From the NCBI RefSeq assembly GCF_020991275.1, contig NZ_JAJLQY010000005.1, positions 310,001 to 374,000 on the forward strand: DNA of 64,000 nt, read 5' to 3'. A program made the position numbers and the translations under genes. This document shows, in pieces, positions 34,180 to 43,406 of this stretch (its first letter is position 1; each line of letters starts with the position of its first letter). Under the pieces are notes generated by a model. It did no database searches, was not told the DNA's origin, and was given only the letters and a program-made list of their open reading frames with translations. The DNA is from Actinocorallia sp. API 0066 (GTDB lineage: Bacteria > Actinomycetota > Actinomycetes > Streptosporangiales > Streptosporangiaceae).

Positions 34180-35235
34180 ATGATCCTGGAGGGGACGATT
34201 TCCGCTGCGCGGCTCGCCGCCTGTCTGCTCGTGGTGCTGCTGGTACTGAACGGATGCTCGGACGACGCGTCCGGCGAGCCCGAGGACGCGGAACCGCCGC
34301 TCGGACCGGTGTCCGTCATCACGCGGGACGAGGCGATCCGCCTGCCGCTCGACCACTTCTCCCCGAACCTCAGGGAGACCGACGACATCATCATCGCCGA
34401 GCAGTTCCTCGCACGCGGGTGCATGGACGGCTTCGGCCTCACCTACCCGACGAGGCCCCGCCGCCACGACGGCTACTCGATCATCACCCACCCGGGCCTG
34501 TTCGGCCTCATCGACCCCGCGCGCGCCAGGCACGGCTACGGCCCGGGAGCCGGGCGCTCCCAACCAAGTCGGGACCTGCCAAGCACCCGACCCACGGGCC
34601 CAAACGAACACAGCCCGACGGCCGAGCCCTCCCAACGAAGTCGGGATTTGCCAAGCGCCCGGCCCTCGGGCCCGGACGGACACGGCCTGGGGGCCGGGTG
34701 GGAGGGGTTGCGGCCCCTGGGCGGTGCCGGGCCCCCGACGGAGGCTGAGGAGGACGTCTGGCTGGGCAGGGTGCCGGAGTACGGCGGCATCCGGGTTCCC
34801 GACGGGGGGTGTCTGGCCGAGGGGCGGAGGAAGCTCGGCGGCACGTCCGATCTGCACTGGCCGAGGACCGAGCTTCAGGCGGAAGCCGTCAAGCTGGCCG
34901 AGGAGGATCCCCGTACGGTCGAGGTGACAGCCAGGTGGGCTGCCTGCATGCGGCAGGTCGGGTACCCCTACCAGACGCCCGGATCGGTCGCCTCCGACGC
35001 GCGGTGGCTCGTGCCCGGCCCTCCGAGCCCGGCCGAGGTCCTGGTCGCCTCCGCGGACGTCTCCTGCAAGGCGCGGGTGAACTACGCGGGGCTGCGCCTC
35101 GCCGTCCTCACCGCGCACGAGATGCGGCTCGTCAACGAGCACAAGGAACGTCTCACCGCGCACAAGCTTGAGCTTTCGGCGCGGCTGCGCAACGCCCGTG
35201 AGGTCCTGGCGCGCACCGGCGCGGACACCTTCTGA
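34180..35235 (+). CDS. Putative lipoprotein with in-gene 72-bp duplication (unknown function)
   Basis: Surface lipoprotein of about 351 residues. A hydrophobic signal ends in a lipobox-like LNGC (Cys near residue 25). It shares a domain with the lipoprotein at 47143-48057: a RLPLDHF/RLPLEYY segment, a DDI...CM pair and a second WxxCM segment (RWAACMRQVGYPY). The middle (34557-34700) is a Pro/Ser-rich insertion made of a duplicated 24-codon unit. The start is uncertain: ATG 34180 lacks a good site, whereas GGAGGGG at 34188-34194 points to an ATT at 34198. Function unknown; the paralogue sits with a MacAB-like exporter. Confidence 0.68.
   Translation: MILEGTISAARLAACLLVVLLVLNGCSDDASGEPEDAEPPLGPVSVITRDEAIRLPLDHFSPNLRETDDIIIAEQFLARGCMDGFGLTYPTRPRRHDGYSIITHPGLFGLIDPARARHGYGPGAGRSQPSRDLPSTRPTGPNEHSPTAEPSQRSRDLPSARPSGPDGHGLGAGWEGLRPLGGAGPPTEAEEDVWLGRVPEYGGIRVPDGGCLAEGRRKLGGTSDLHWPRTELQAEAVKLAEEDPRTVEVTARWAACMRQVGYPYQTPGSVASDARWLVPGPPSPAEVLVASADVSCKARVNYAGLRLAVLTAHEMRLVNEHKERLTAHKLELSARLRNAREVLARTGADTF
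34557..34700 (+). repeat. Two 72-bp in-frame tandem repeats
   Basis: Unit 1 (34557-34628) and unit 2 (34629-34700) both start CTCCCAAC and share GAAGTCGGG/CAAGTCGGG and TTGCCAAGC/CTGCCAAGC cores. They encode SQPSRDLPSTRPTGP and SQRSRDLPSARPSGP. The paralogous lipoprotein lacks this segment, so it was probably inserted and then duplicated. Confidence 0.8.
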
Positions 35236-35337
35236 CGGTTCGTCCAGAACTTCGTGACGCGCTCGTTCGTCCCATCCTGTGCGGCCTCGCTGCCGCTAGG
35301 GTCGCGCGGGTAGGCGGTCCGTGGAGAAGGCGGAGTG

Positions 35338-36093
35338 ATGATCGACGGAGTACGGTACCTCGGGCGCGGCATCGGGTGGGTGGCGCGGCGTCCGGCGCAG
35401 TGGGCGTTCGGGCTGGTCCCGGCGCTCGTCACGCTCGTTCTCTTCGGCTGGCTGCTTGTCTGGTTCGCGTTCAAGGCCGACGACGTCGCCGCGTGGCTGA
35501 CGCCGTTCGCGGACGGCTGGTCGGACGGGCCGCGCGACGCGTTCCGGATCGTCGCGGGGCTCGCGCTGTTCGCGGGTGTCGGCTTTGTGTCGCTGCTGAT
35601 GTTCACCGCGGTGACGCTCATCATCGGTGAGCCGTTCTACGAGGAGCTGTCCCTGAGAGTGGAGCGCTCCTTCGGCGGCCCTGTGCCCGAGTCGGACGAG
35701 GCGTTCTTCCCGGGTCTGCTCCGCAGTGTGAAGGACGCGGTCATCCTGGGCGTGGCGGCTGTCGGCTTCGGCCTTCTGTTCCTCACCTTGGGGTTCATCC
35801 CGGTGGTCGGCCAGACCGTCGTGCCCGTGGTCGCGCTGTTCGTCTCCGGCTACTTCCTGGCGGGGGAACTGACCGGCATCGCGATGGACCGGCGCGGCCT
35901 GCGCCGCAGGGACCGGTTCGCGCTGCTGCGCACGGCGCGGGCGCGGACGCTGGGGTTCGGCGCGGGCACCGCCGTGCTGTTCCTCATCCCGCTGGGGGCC
36001 GTCGTCTTCATGCCGGGGGCGGTGGCCGGGGCGACGCTGATGGCCCGTGATCTTTGCGATGACGACACATCAACGGGCGTCAAGGTTGCATGA
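35338..36093 (+). CDS. EI24/CysZ-like membrane protein
   Basis: Four- to five-segment membrane protein of 251 residues of the EI24 family, which includes the sulfate permease CysZ. The family segments GEPFYEELSLRVE and FIPVVGQTVVPVVALFVSGYFLAGELTG are clear. ATG 35338 (just after a GTG) follows GGAGAAGG. CysZ-type sulfate uptake would fit a genome that also scavenges sulfate esters and encodes a sulfotransferase next door, but most actinomycete EI24 proteins are uncharacterised. Confidence 0.83.
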   Translation: MIDGVRYLGRGIGWVARRPAQWAFGLVPALVTLVLFGWLLVWFAFKADDVAAWLTPFADGWSDGPRDAFRIVAGLALFAGVGFVSLLMFTAVTLIIGEPFYEELSLRVERSFGGPVPESDEAFFPGLLRSVKDAVILGVAAVGFGLLFLTLGFIPVVGQTVVPVVALFVSGYFLAGELTGIAMDRRGLRRRDRFALLRTARARTLGFGAGTAVLFLIPLGAVVFMPGAVAGATLMARDLCDDDTSTGVKVA

Positions 36094-36184
36094 ACAGTAC
36101 GTTTTATTCCGGAATCTTTCGCCACACTTTCGTTATCTCCGGTACGGTCTTGTCCGGCAGGAGCGGTCGACCCCGAGGTGAGGG

Positions 36185-37036
36185 ATGCAGGACGGACGAC
36201 GCGACAGCGTTCTGAAAAAGGCACTCCGGCGCAGGGGAGCGCACCTCCTTGAGGCGGTGCGGCCCCCCGGCGTGGCGCTCAAGCGGAAGACGCCACTACC
36301 GGACCGGTCGGCCACGCGTCTCGTCGATTCGCCCGTCTTCCTTCTCTCGTCGGTACGGTCGGGGTCGACGCTCCTGCGTGTGCTGCTGAACAGCCACTCG
36401 CGGATCCGCGCGCCGCACGAGCTGCACCTGCGCACGCTCAAGGTGGAGCCGAACCGGGAGTTCGCCGAGGACGTCATGGGCGCGCTCGGGCTCACCCGCA
36501 CCGAGCTGGAGCACCTGCTGTGGGACCGCATCCTGCACCACGAGCTCGCCAAGGCGGGCAAGGACGTCATTGTGGACAAGACCCCGGCCAACGCGCTCAT
36601 CTGGCAGCGGATCTCGTCGGCCTGGCCGAACGCCCGTTACCTCTTCCTGCTCCGGCACCCGGCGTCCGTCGTGGAGTCCGTCATGAACCGGCGTAAGAGC
36701 GCCGACAAGGACGCGGTGGTCAAGGAGGTGCTCGCGTACGTCTCCGGTGTCCAGGCGGCGCGCGAGATGCTCCAGGGCGTCACCGTGAGGTACGAGGACC
36801 TCACCGCGGACCCGGCGCGCGAGACCCAGCGGATCTGCGCCTACCTGGGCGTGCCGTGGGAGGAGTCGATGCTCGACTACGGCGCGCAGGACCACGGCCC
36901 GATCAAGCCGGTGTTCGGCGACTGGAGCAAGAACATCAAGTCGGGCAAGGTGCAGGCGGCCCGGCCGCTGCCGGGCGAGGGGGACGTGCCCGCCGAGCTG
37001 CGGGACGTCGCGCGTGCCTGGGGCTACCTGTCCTGA
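36185..37036 (+). CDS. PAPS-dependent sulfotransferase
   Basis: Sulfotransferase of 283 residues that moves a sulfuryl group from PAPS to an unknown acceptor. The 5'-phosphosulfate loop [14 protein letters not shown] (near residue 55) and the 3'-phosphate motif [17 protein letters not shown] (near 155) are intact, and [10 protein letters not shown] follows at the expected place. It starts at ATG 36185 behind GAGGTGAGGG after an AT-richer promoter region. It overlaps the end of the convergent pucR gene by 13 bp. The acceptor could be a glycolipid, a protein or a natural product. Confidence 0.88.
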   Translation: MQDGRRDSVLKKALRRRGAHLLEAVRPPGVALKRKTPLPDRSATRLVDSPVFLLSSVRSGSTLLRVLLNSHSRIRAPHELHLRTLKVEPNREFAEDVMGALGLTRTELEHLLWDRILHHELAKAGKDVIVDKTPANALIWQRISSAWPNARYLFLLRHPASVVESVMNRRKSADKDAVVKEVLAYVSGVQAAREMLQGVTVRYEDLTADPARETQRICAYLGVPWEESMLDYGAQDHGPIKPVFGDWSKNIKSGKVQAARPLPGEGDVPAELRDVARAWGYLS

Positions 37037-38049
37037 GGGTCCTGGGGGCCGCGCAGCCGCGCCGCCTTGAGCGACAGGTGCAGCAGTAGCCTGTCCTCGC
37101 CCGAGTCCAGGTCGAGGCCGGTCAGCGCCTCTACGCGGCCGAGCCTGTAGTAGAGGGTCTGCCTGTGGATGGTCAGGGCGGCTGCGGTGCGCTGGGCGTT
37201 GCCCGCCTCGTCCAGGTACACCTCGGCGGTGCGGCGCAGCGCGGCGTGCGCGGGGTCGAGCAGCGGCGCGACGGCGGGGTCGGGCTCGGGCAGCGCGGTG
37301 AGCATCCGGTACGGCCCCAGATCGGCCCAGGCGGCCACGGGCCCGGCGACGGTCCTGGCGAACCGGTGCGCGAACCGCGCCTCCTCCAGGGAAGCACGGG
37401 CCCGTCCCAGGCCCCGGCGCGGCCCGCCGACCCCGGCGGGCACCCCGAGGCGTCCGGCGAGGTCGCGGGCGTCGGCGGCGCGCACGAGCAGGACGTCGCC
37501 GGTGCCGAGCACGCCCGCCGGGATCTGCGCGCCCGGCGCGTACACCGCCGCGTAGGCGGTGCCCGCGAGCGGGTGCCCGGCCAGCAGCGACTCGGCGGCG
37601 CCGCGCTCCTCCGGCGACGACGACAGCAACCCCTCCAGCGCGCGCGACGGGCTCGACGCCAGCTTCACCCCCGCCTCGGCCGCGAGGCCCATCGCCTCGG
37701 CCAGCCTGGGGTCGTCCAGGGCGATCGCGCCCCCGTCCAGCAGCCACAGGTACCCGTAGACGACGCCACGATGACGGGCCGGTAGGCAGAGCCGCTCCAG
37801 CGTGCCCATGGCCGGGTCCGCAGGGGTCCGGACGGGTCCGCGCGCGCGGGTGATCCCGAACGACTCGAACCAGGCGCGGACCCGTGGCTCGGAGCCGCGC
37901 CGCAGGATCGACCCGGCCCGCACCGGGTCGAGGTCGCCGGTGTGCGCGGCGAAGGCGACGAGCCGGAAGTCCCGGTCCTCCAGGGTGGCGGGCGCGCCGA
38001 GCAGCCCGGAGACGGCGTCGGTGATCTCCTGGAAGTCCCTCTCGTACAC
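37024..38049 (-). CDS. PucR-family regulator of proline catabolism
   Basis: Regulator of 341 residues with a C-terminal PucR HTH ([20 protein letters not shown], about 290-310) and a central CdaR-like region. It is divergent from a proline dehydrogenase gene across an 89-bp gap. In Streptomyces and relatives a regulator in this position activates putB in response to proline, so that role is inferred here. An alanine-rich sensory N-terminus contains no recognised ligand pocket. Confidence 0.86.
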   Translation of the reverse strand: MYERDFQEITDAVSGLLGAPATLEDRDFRLVAFAAHTGDLDPVRAGSILRRGSEPRVRAWFESFGITRARGPVRTPADPAMGTLERLCLPARHRGVVYGYLWLLDGGAIALDDPRLAEAMGLAAEAGVKLASSPSRALEGLLSSSPEERGAAESLLAGHPLAGTAYAAVYAPGAQIPAGVLGTGDVLLVRAADARDLAGRLGVPAGVGGPRRGLGRARASLEEARFAHRFARTVAGPVAAWADLGPYRMLTALPEPDPAVAPLLDPAHAALRRTAEVYLDEAGNAQRTAAALTIHRQTLYYRLGRVEALTGLDLDSGEDRLLLHLSLKAARLRGPQDPQDR

Positions 38050-38138
38050 ATGTCCAAAGTACTCGTGACCGTTGTCGATGGCCGCCCCGCGTGGCCCTGC
38101 CTAGGGTCGGGAACATCCGCCAGAAGGAGGTGCCCTCG

Positions 38139-39059
38139 ATGCTCGGACCGATCCTGCTCAGTGCCGCCCGCAGCCGGACGCTGCGCCGGGTGGTCTCGGC
38201 GAGTCCACTGACCCGTCCCGTCGTCGACCGGTTCGTCGCCGGGGAGACGCTGCCCGCCGCGCTCGCCGCCGTCCGGGAGAACGCCGCGCACGGCATTGAC
38301 GTCACGCTCGACTTCCTGGGCGAGGACATCACCGCCGAGGCCGAGGCGCTGGCCAACCGGGACGCCTACCTGCGGCTGCTTGAGGCGCTCGGAGCCGAGG
38401 GGTTGGCTGCGCGGGCCGAGGTCTCGGTGAAGCTGTCGGCGTTCGGCCAGGCGCTCGACGAGGACCTCGCCCTGGACGGCGCCCGGCGCGTCGCGGAGGC
38501 CGCGAGCGCTGTCGGCAGCACGGTGACGCTCGACATGGAGGACCACACGACGGTCGACTCCACCCTGGGCATCCTGGCCGAACTGCGCAAGGAGCATCCG
38601 GGGACGGGCGCCGTACTCCAGGCGTACCTGTTCCGCACCGAGGACGACGCCAAGGCGCTCGCCCATGACGGATCGCGGGTACGGCTGGTGAAGGGCGCCT
38701 ACCGGGAGCCCGCCGAGGTCGCCTTCCAGAAGAAGGCGGACGTGGACCGCAACTACGTCAGGCTGCTGAAGATCCTCATGGCGGGCGGCGGCTACCCGAT
38801 GATCGCCACCCACGACCCGCGCATGATCGAGATCGCCAAGGCGCTCGCCGAGCGGAACGAAAGGAGCCTCGCCTCCTACGAGTTCCAGATGCTCTACGGC
38901 ATCCGCACCGAGGCACAGCACGCGCTCGTCAGCGAGGGCCACCGGATGCGCGCCTACGTGCCCTACGGCGGCGACTGGTACGGCTACTTCATGCGCCGTC
39001 TCGCCGAGCGCCCCGCCAACCTCGTCTTCTTCCTGCGCTCCTTCACCACACGTTCCTGA
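38139..39059 (+). CDS. putB: Proline dehydrogenase (monofunctional)
   Basis: FAD-dependent enzyme of 306 residues that oxidises proline to pyrroline-5-carboxylate. The family motifs are intact: VTLDMEDHTTVDSTL, RVRLVKGAYREP, YEFQMLYGIR and the proline-binding YVPYGGDWYGYFMRRLAERPAN. ATG 38139 follows AAGGAGG; the frame upstream is not used. It is monofunctional, unlike PutA, and no pyrroline-5-carboxylate dehydrogenase (pruA) follows, although the two are often neighbours. Confidence 0.94.
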   Translation: MLGPILLSAARSRTLRRVVSASPLTRPVVDRFVAGETLPAALAAVRENAAHGIDVTLDFLGEDITAEAEALANRDAYLRLLEALGAEGLAARAEVSVKLSAFGQALDEDLALDGARRVAEAASAVGSTVTLDMEDHTTVDSTLGILAELRKEHPGTGAVLQAYLFRTEDDAKALAHDGSRVRLVKGAYREPAEVAFQKKADVDRNYVRLLKILMAGGGYPMIATHDPRMIEIAKALAERNERSLASYEFQMLYGIRTEAQHALVSEGHRMRAYVPYGGDWYGYFMRRLAERPANLVFFLRSFTTRS

Positions 39060-39142
39060 CGGCCGTCTAACGCCGGAGGGTGAGAGGCGGCTCACCCCGC
39101 GCCATACCGGCCTACCCGGGGAAGCCTCCGGTGGTGACACGT

Positions 39143-39162
39143 GTTTACCTGGTCAAGTAAAC
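39143..39162. promoter_or_regulatory. Inverted repeat upstream of MFS gene
   Basis: GTTTAC (39143-39148) and GTAAAC (39157-39162) flank CTGGTCAA. On the minus strand it reads GTTTACTTGACCAGGTAAAC, an operator shape common for TetR-controlled exporters. It falls inside the longest frame, which argues for the downstream TTG start. No regulator gene is adjacent. Confidence 0.6.
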
Positions 39163-39188
39163 GCTTGCACACCCCCCGGGAGCGCCCC

Positions 39189-40622
39189 TTGACCAGCACC
39201 GTGCCCGACGCCGAGACGACGGCGAAACCCACACCGGCACGGGAGGGGCGCGGGACCTGGCCGATCCTCGTCGCGCTCGCCCTCGCGGGCTCGGTCGTCT
39301 CCATCCAGCAGACCCTCGTCATCCCCCTGCTGCCGACGGTCGCCGCCACCTTCGGCGTCTCGATGACCGACGTGACGTGGCTGTTCACCGCGTCGCTGCT
39401 GGCCGGTGCCGTCGCGACGCCGCTGCTGTCGCGGTTCGGCGACATGTACGGCAAGAAGCCGATGATCCTGCTGACGCTCGGCATGCTGATGCTCGGCTCA
39501 GTCGTGTGCGCGCTGTCGCCCAACCTGAGCGTCCTCATAGCCGGACGCGCCCTCCAGGGCGTCAGCGCGGCGATGATCCCCCTGGCCATCGGAACGATCC
39601 GCGACACGTTCCCGCCGCGCCGCGTCATCGGCGCGATCGGCGTCGTCAGCGCCACGCTGGGCGTCGGCGGCGCGGTCGGCATGCTGCTCACCGGGGTCAT
39701 CGCCGGGCACACCGACGACCATCACCCGATCTTCTGGTTCGCCGGGCTGTTCGCCGTGCTGGCGTTCGTGCTCGTCGTCCTCGTCGTGCCGGGCGGCGGG
39801 GTGCGGCACGGGGGCCGTCCGGACGTCGCGGGGGCGCTGCTGCTCGCCGTCGTCCTCGTCTGCCTGCTGTTGGGCATCAGCCAGGGCAACGCCTGGGGCT
39901 GGACGTCACGGCCGGTGCTCGGGCTGTTCGCCGTCACGGCGGTGCTCGGAGCCCTGTGGGTGGCGCTGGAGACGCGGGTGGCCGAGCCGCTCGTGCGGAT
40001 GAGCATCCTCGTCGGGCGCAAGTCGCTGTCGGCGAACGTCGCCTCGGTGTTCCTCGGGTTCTCGATGTACGGGTCGTTCACGCTCGTGTCGTCGCTGGTG
40101 CAGTCGGCACCGGACGAGGTCGGCTACGGGCTGGGCGGAACGGTCCTCACGGTCGGGCTGGTCGCGCTGCCCAACACCGTCGCGATGGTCGCCGCGTCGT
40201 TCCTGTGCGGGCGGATCGCGGAGCGGCTCGGCGCGGCCTACACGCTGGCGACCGGGTCGGCCGTGGCCGGGCTCTCGTACCTGTACCTGGCGCTGTGGCA
40301 CACGAGCGTCCTTGACTTCCTCGTCTTCAACGCGCTCCAGGGGCTCGGCTTCGGCATCGCGTACGCCTCCATCGGGACGCTCGCCGTCCAGCACGTGCCG
40401 ATGGACTCGAGCAGCATCGCGAGCGGCATCAACGTGCTCGTCCGGACGGCCGGGGGCAGCGTCTCGGCGGCGGTCGGCGCGGCCGTGCTCACCGGCGGCG
40501 GCCTCGTGCCGACGATCGGGGACTACGTGCTCTGCCTGTACATCGTGCTCGCGGGCTCGGTGGTGGCCACCGGGGTCGCGCTCGCGCACGGTGTCCGCCA
40601 CCGCGACCCCGTCCACGCGTGA
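39189..40622 (+). CDS. MFS exporter (DHA2-like)
   Basis: Drug-exporter-type MFS protein of about 477 residues with 14 likely membrane segments. Motif A is SRFGDMYGKKPMI, and the segment RALQGVSAAMIPLAIGTIRDTFPPRR is typical. The start is taken as TTG 39189, preceded by GGGAG, because the GTG at 39141 would place the operator-like palindrome inside the gene. The substrate is unknown. It is transcribed alone. Confidence 0.87.
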   Translation: MTSTVPDAETTAKPTPAREGRGTWPILVALALAGSVVSIQQTLVIPLLPTVAATFGVSMTDVTWLFTASLLAGAVATPLLSRFGDMYGKKPMILLTLGMLMLGSVVCALSPNLSVLIAGRALQGVSAAMIPLAIGTIRDTFPPRRVIGAIGVVSATLGVGGAVGMLLTGVIAGHTDDHHPIFWFAGLFAVLAFVLVVLVVPGGGVRHGGRPDVAGALLLAVVLVCLLLGISQGNAWGWTSRPVLGLFAVTAVLGALWVALETRVAEPLVRMSILVGRKSLSANVASVFLGFSMYGSFTLVSSLVQSAPDEVGYGLGGTVLTVGLVALPNTVAMVAASFLCGRIAERLGAAYTLATGSAVAGLSYLYLALWHTSVLDFLVFNALQGLGFGIAYASIGTLAVQHVPMDSSSIASGINVLVRTAGGSVSAAVGAAVLTGGGLVPTIGDYVLCLYIVLAGSVVATGVALAHGVRHRDPVHA

Positions 40623-40689
40623 CACGGGCGCGGCGCCCTCGCGGACGCCGCGCCCGTCGCCGCGTGCCGGCACCGCGCCGGCCGCGCGG

Positions 40690-40872
40690 TCAGAGCGCCT
40701 TGACGCCGGCGACGAAGGACCGGAACGCCGGCTTGGCGAAGGCGAGCGCGGCGGCCTCGGGGTTCTTGCTGTCGCGCACGCCGACGGTCTTGGCACGCGC
40801 GGTCGCGAGCTCCACGCAGGCGCCGTTCTGCGCGCTGTGGCTGCTCTTGCGCCAACCGAAGGGTGTTTGCAT
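40690..40872 (-). CDS. DUF397 small protein
   Basis: Protein of 60 residues with the full family signature: FGWRKSSHSAQNGACVELA, VGVRDSK and a C-terminal FAKPAFRSFVAGVK. DUF397 proteins are actinomycete-specific partners of XRE/DUF5753 regulators (WhiJ-like systems that influence development). It lies 36 bp downstream of such a regulator on the same strand and has an AGAGGGA ribosome site. Confidence 0.92.
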   Translation of the reverse strand: MQTPFGWRKSSHSAQNGACVELATARAKTVGVRDSKNPEAAALAFAKPAFRSFVAGVKAL

Positions 40873-40908
40873 GGCTAATCCCTCTTTTTCATGGAATTCC
40901 GCGTGCGG

Positions 40909-41775
40909 TCAGAACGCCTCGTCCATGACGTGCCGGATCAGTTCGACCGACAGGTCGGGGGAGAGCGCGGTCGCGCGCAGATGCTCATAGATCCCGGTGT
41001 ATTCATCGAGATCTGCCGGTTCCTCCAGATAGAGGCTGCCTCGGCGGAACTGAAGGTACACGATGGAGGGATCCCTACGCACGGGAAAGTTCAGAATATG
41101 AAAACTGCCGTCGACGGCGGCGTGCGCACCGGCTGAGAATGGCAGTACCTGGAGGGTGACGTGCCGGGGCTCGCACAGTTCGATCAACCGCCTGAGCTGC
41201 TCTTTCATCACCTGACGGCCGCCCACCGGACGACGTATTGCCGTCTCATTAAGAATGACCCACAATCGTGGTGCGTCGGGGCCGGTGAGCCTTTCTTGGC
41301 GCTTTGTCCTGACTTCTACGCGCCGATCTTTCTCGCGCTCGCTCGCCTCCGGAAGAAGTGGATCAACGCGCAGCAGCGCGCGGAAATAGTCCTCGGTCTG
41401 GAGCAGCCCGGTGACGAGCTCGTGCTCATAGACCAGTATGTCGGACGCCTCCTCTTCCAGCCCGATATAAGTTTCGAACCAGCTCGGAATGGACGAATGC
41501 GGCTTCTGCCACCAGCCGCGCAACCTGCTCTCCCGGGCGAGCGTCATCAGCTCCTCCGCGTGCTCCTCGGCCAGCCCGTAGTAGGCGCACAGCGCCCGCA
41601 CGTCGTTGACCTTGGGGGCGTGCGTCGCGTGCTCGATCCGGTGCACCGTCGTGCGGGGCACGCTCGACCCGCGCGCCACCTCGTCGAGGTTCACCTGGCG
41701 CTCCGCCCGGAGCTTGCGCATCACCGCCGCCAACCGCCGCCTGCGTACTGTCGGACTTGTCCGTCCCGTTGTCAT
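40909..41775 (-). CDS. XRE regulator with DUF5753 (WhiJ-like)
   Basis: Regulator of 288 residues. An N-terminal XRE HTH (NLDEVARGSSVPRTTVHRIEHATHAP) is followed by a DUF5753 domain (WFETYIGLEEEASDILVYEHELVTGLLQTEDYFRALL, and VLPFSAGAHAAVDGSFHILNF). It forms a module with the DUF397 gene downstream and the divergent HATPase gene. Such modules are widespread paralogous switches in actinomycetes, with mostly unknown inputs. Confidence 0.92.
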   Translation of the reverse strand: MTTGRTSPTVRRRRLAAVMRKLRAERQVNLDEVARGSSVPRTTVHRIEHATHAPKVNDVRALCAYYGLAEEHAEELMTLARESRLRGWWQKPHSSIPSWFETYIGLEEEASDILVYEHELVTGLLQTEDYFRALLRVDPLLPEASEREKDRRVEVRTKRQERLTGPDAPRLWVILNETAIRRPVGGRQVMKEQLRRLIELCEPRHVTLQVLPFSAGAHAAVDGSFHILNFPVRRDPSIVYLQFRRGSLYLEEPADLDEYTGIYEHLRATALSPDLSVELIRHVMDEAF

Positions 41776-41974
41776 CAGGACACTCCCGCGTACCTTGTCC
41801 CGGGCCCGGGGGAGGCCCAGTTTGGAATATTCCAGCGAAGCGCTTTACATGACGCCCCGTCGCGTCCCACACTCAGAGCGTAGCGACATGGAATGCGCTG
41901 CGGAGCCGATCTCAGGGGGTTCCGGTGATGGACCGGCCGACTATCGTTCGGGCGATCGCGATGAGCGAACGACA

Positions 41975-42355
41975 ATGCTGACCGCCACCCGCATCACGAT
42001 GCCGGGCGCGCCCGAGCAGGTGCGAGTGGCACGGCGCTGGCTCGCGGGCTGGCTGGGCGAGGAGCACCCGGCCCAGTACGCGGCGGTCCAGCTACTGTCG
42101 GAGGCGTTCGGGAACAGCGTGCTGTACGCCGCTCCCGGCGGCCAGATCGAGCTGGGCGCGGAGCTGGGCGACCAGCAGGTGCGGGTGGAGGTCGTCGACG
42201 CCGGCGGCGGGGGCGATCCCGTGCCCGGCGCCGATCCGGCGGGCGAGGCCGAGAGCGGGCGGGGCCTGTTCATCCTCGACGCGCTCGCCAAGGAATGGGG
42301 CTGGGAGCGGCTGCCCGACACCAGGCTGCGCTTCTGGTTCACCGTGGGGTTCTGA
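41975..42355 (+). CDS. HATPase anti-sigma-type kinase (SpoIIAB/RsbW-like)
   Basis: Histidine-kinase-like ATPase of about 126 residues. The N box LLSEAFGNSVLYA and the G1/G2 regions VEVVDAGGGGDP and ESGRGLFILDALAKEWG are present. These single-domain ATPases act with XRE/DUF397 proteins or as anti-sigma factors. An in-frame ATG at 41888 would add 29 low-complexity residues; 41975 is preferred, but neither has a clear ribosome site. It is divergent from the XRE gene. Confidence 0.8.
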   Translation: MLTATRITMPGAPEQVRVARRWLAGWLGEEHPAQYAAVQLLSEAFGNSVLYAAPGGQIELGAELGDQQVRVEVVDAGGGGDPVPGADPAGEAESGRGLFILDALAKEWGWERLPDTRLRFWFTVGF

Positions 42356-42451
42356 GACCCCCGGAAAGGCTTCCGGGCAGCACAGGCCCAGGGCACGGCG
42401 GGACGAGGGGGTCCGCCGAGCCCGTCAAGCCGCCCGGGAGGGGCCGGGCGA

Positions 42452-42478
42452 CGTCGCGGCGTCGGAGGCGCCGCGACG
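42452..42478. terminator. Hairpin between convergent genes
   Basis: Perfect 10-bp stem CGTCGCGGCG / CGCCGCGACG with a 7-nt loop between the HATPase and the leftward SDR gene. It has no T tract, which is common in high-GC actinomycetes. Confidence 0.6.
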
Positions 42479-42523
42479 ACGGCTCAGGCCCGCCCGGTTG
42501 ACCCCGGCCAGAGGTCGACCCGG

Positions 42524-43348
42524 CTAGAGCAGGCCGTCGCGCCAGGTCGGGTACGCCGGGCTCCAGCCGAGCGCCCTCGCCCTGGCGTTGGAGACCGGGC
42601 GGCCCTGCGCGGCGGCGTGCCGGTGCGCGCGGGGCTCGGGCGCGCCGAGCGCCGCCGCGTAGGCGGGCACCCACTCGTCGGCGGTCGCCGACTCGTCGTC
42701 CACGATGTTGACGGCGCCCGGCTCCCACTCCAACGCGGCCACGGCGGCCGCCGCCGCGTCCTCAACATGGACGAACGACGTCCACATCGGACCGCGTGAC
42801 AGCTCGCCCGCCTTCACCTTGGCGGCGATCTCGCCGTCGGCCGCGTACCAGGTGCCGGGGCCGTAAAGCGCTCCATAACGCAGCACGACACCGCGCGGCA
42901 TGTCGGCGACGGCCTCCTCCAGCGCGGTGACGCTCTTGTACGGCGGCAGGTGCGGGTCGAGCTCGTCGCCCTCCACCGCGGGCTCCTCGCCGCGCACGTA
43001 CAGCCAGGCGATGCTCTGCGCGATCATCGTCTCGACGCCCGCCGCCTTGGCCGCGTCGACGAGGTTGCGGGTGCCGTTGATGCGCAGCAGCCCGTTGGCC
43101 TCGAAGTCGTTGCCGGACAGGTCGGTGAGCTGGTGGATGACGACGTCGGGCCGCTCCGCCTTGACCGCCTTCTTCAGTTTGCGCGCGTCCAGCACGTCGA
43201 CGATGACGGGATGTGCGCCCATCTCCTCGAGCAGCCGGCTGTTCTCACGGCGCCGGGACGTACCGGACACCTCGTGCCCCGCCGCCACAAGACGCGGCAC
43301 GAGGGCTCTGCCGACGACCCCGGTGGCGCCGGCGATCAGGATCTTCAT
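42524..43348 (-). CDS. NAD(P)-binding epimerase-like protein (atypical SDR)
   Basis: Protein of 274 residues with an intact Rossmann motif (ILIAGATGVVGRALV) and an SDR a5/extended core (VVIHQLTDLSG, TSFVHVEDAAAAAV). At the catalytic place it reads YKSVTALE, so the usual Tyr-x-x-x-Lys is incomplete; this fits the atypical SDRs that bind NAD(P) as sensors or use other chemistry. It is transcribed alone and is convergent with the HATPase gene. Confidence 0.82.
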   Translation of the reverse strand: MKILIAGATGVVGRALVPRLVAAGHEVSGTSRRRENSRLLEEMGAHPVIVDVLDARKLKKAVKAERPDVVIHQLTDLSGNDFEANGLLRINGTRNLVDAAKAAGVETMIAQSIAWLYVRGEEPAVEGDELDPHLPPYKSVTALEEAVADMPRGVVLRYGALYGPGTWYAADGEIAAKVKAGELSRGPMWTSFVHVEDAAAAAVAALEWEPGAVNIVDDESATADEWVPAYAAALGAPEPRAHRHAAAQGRPVSNARARALGWSPAYPTWRDGLL

Positions 43349-43406
43349 TTCGGGGGGACCTCCAGGAGTCTCACTTCTGCGTGGTCACCTGCGGACCAAG
43401 TTCAAG

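Noticed and set aside
38060-38138. A pruA-type partner for proline dehydrogenase
   Set aside because: No aldehyde-dehydrogenase-like frame exists on either side within the window.
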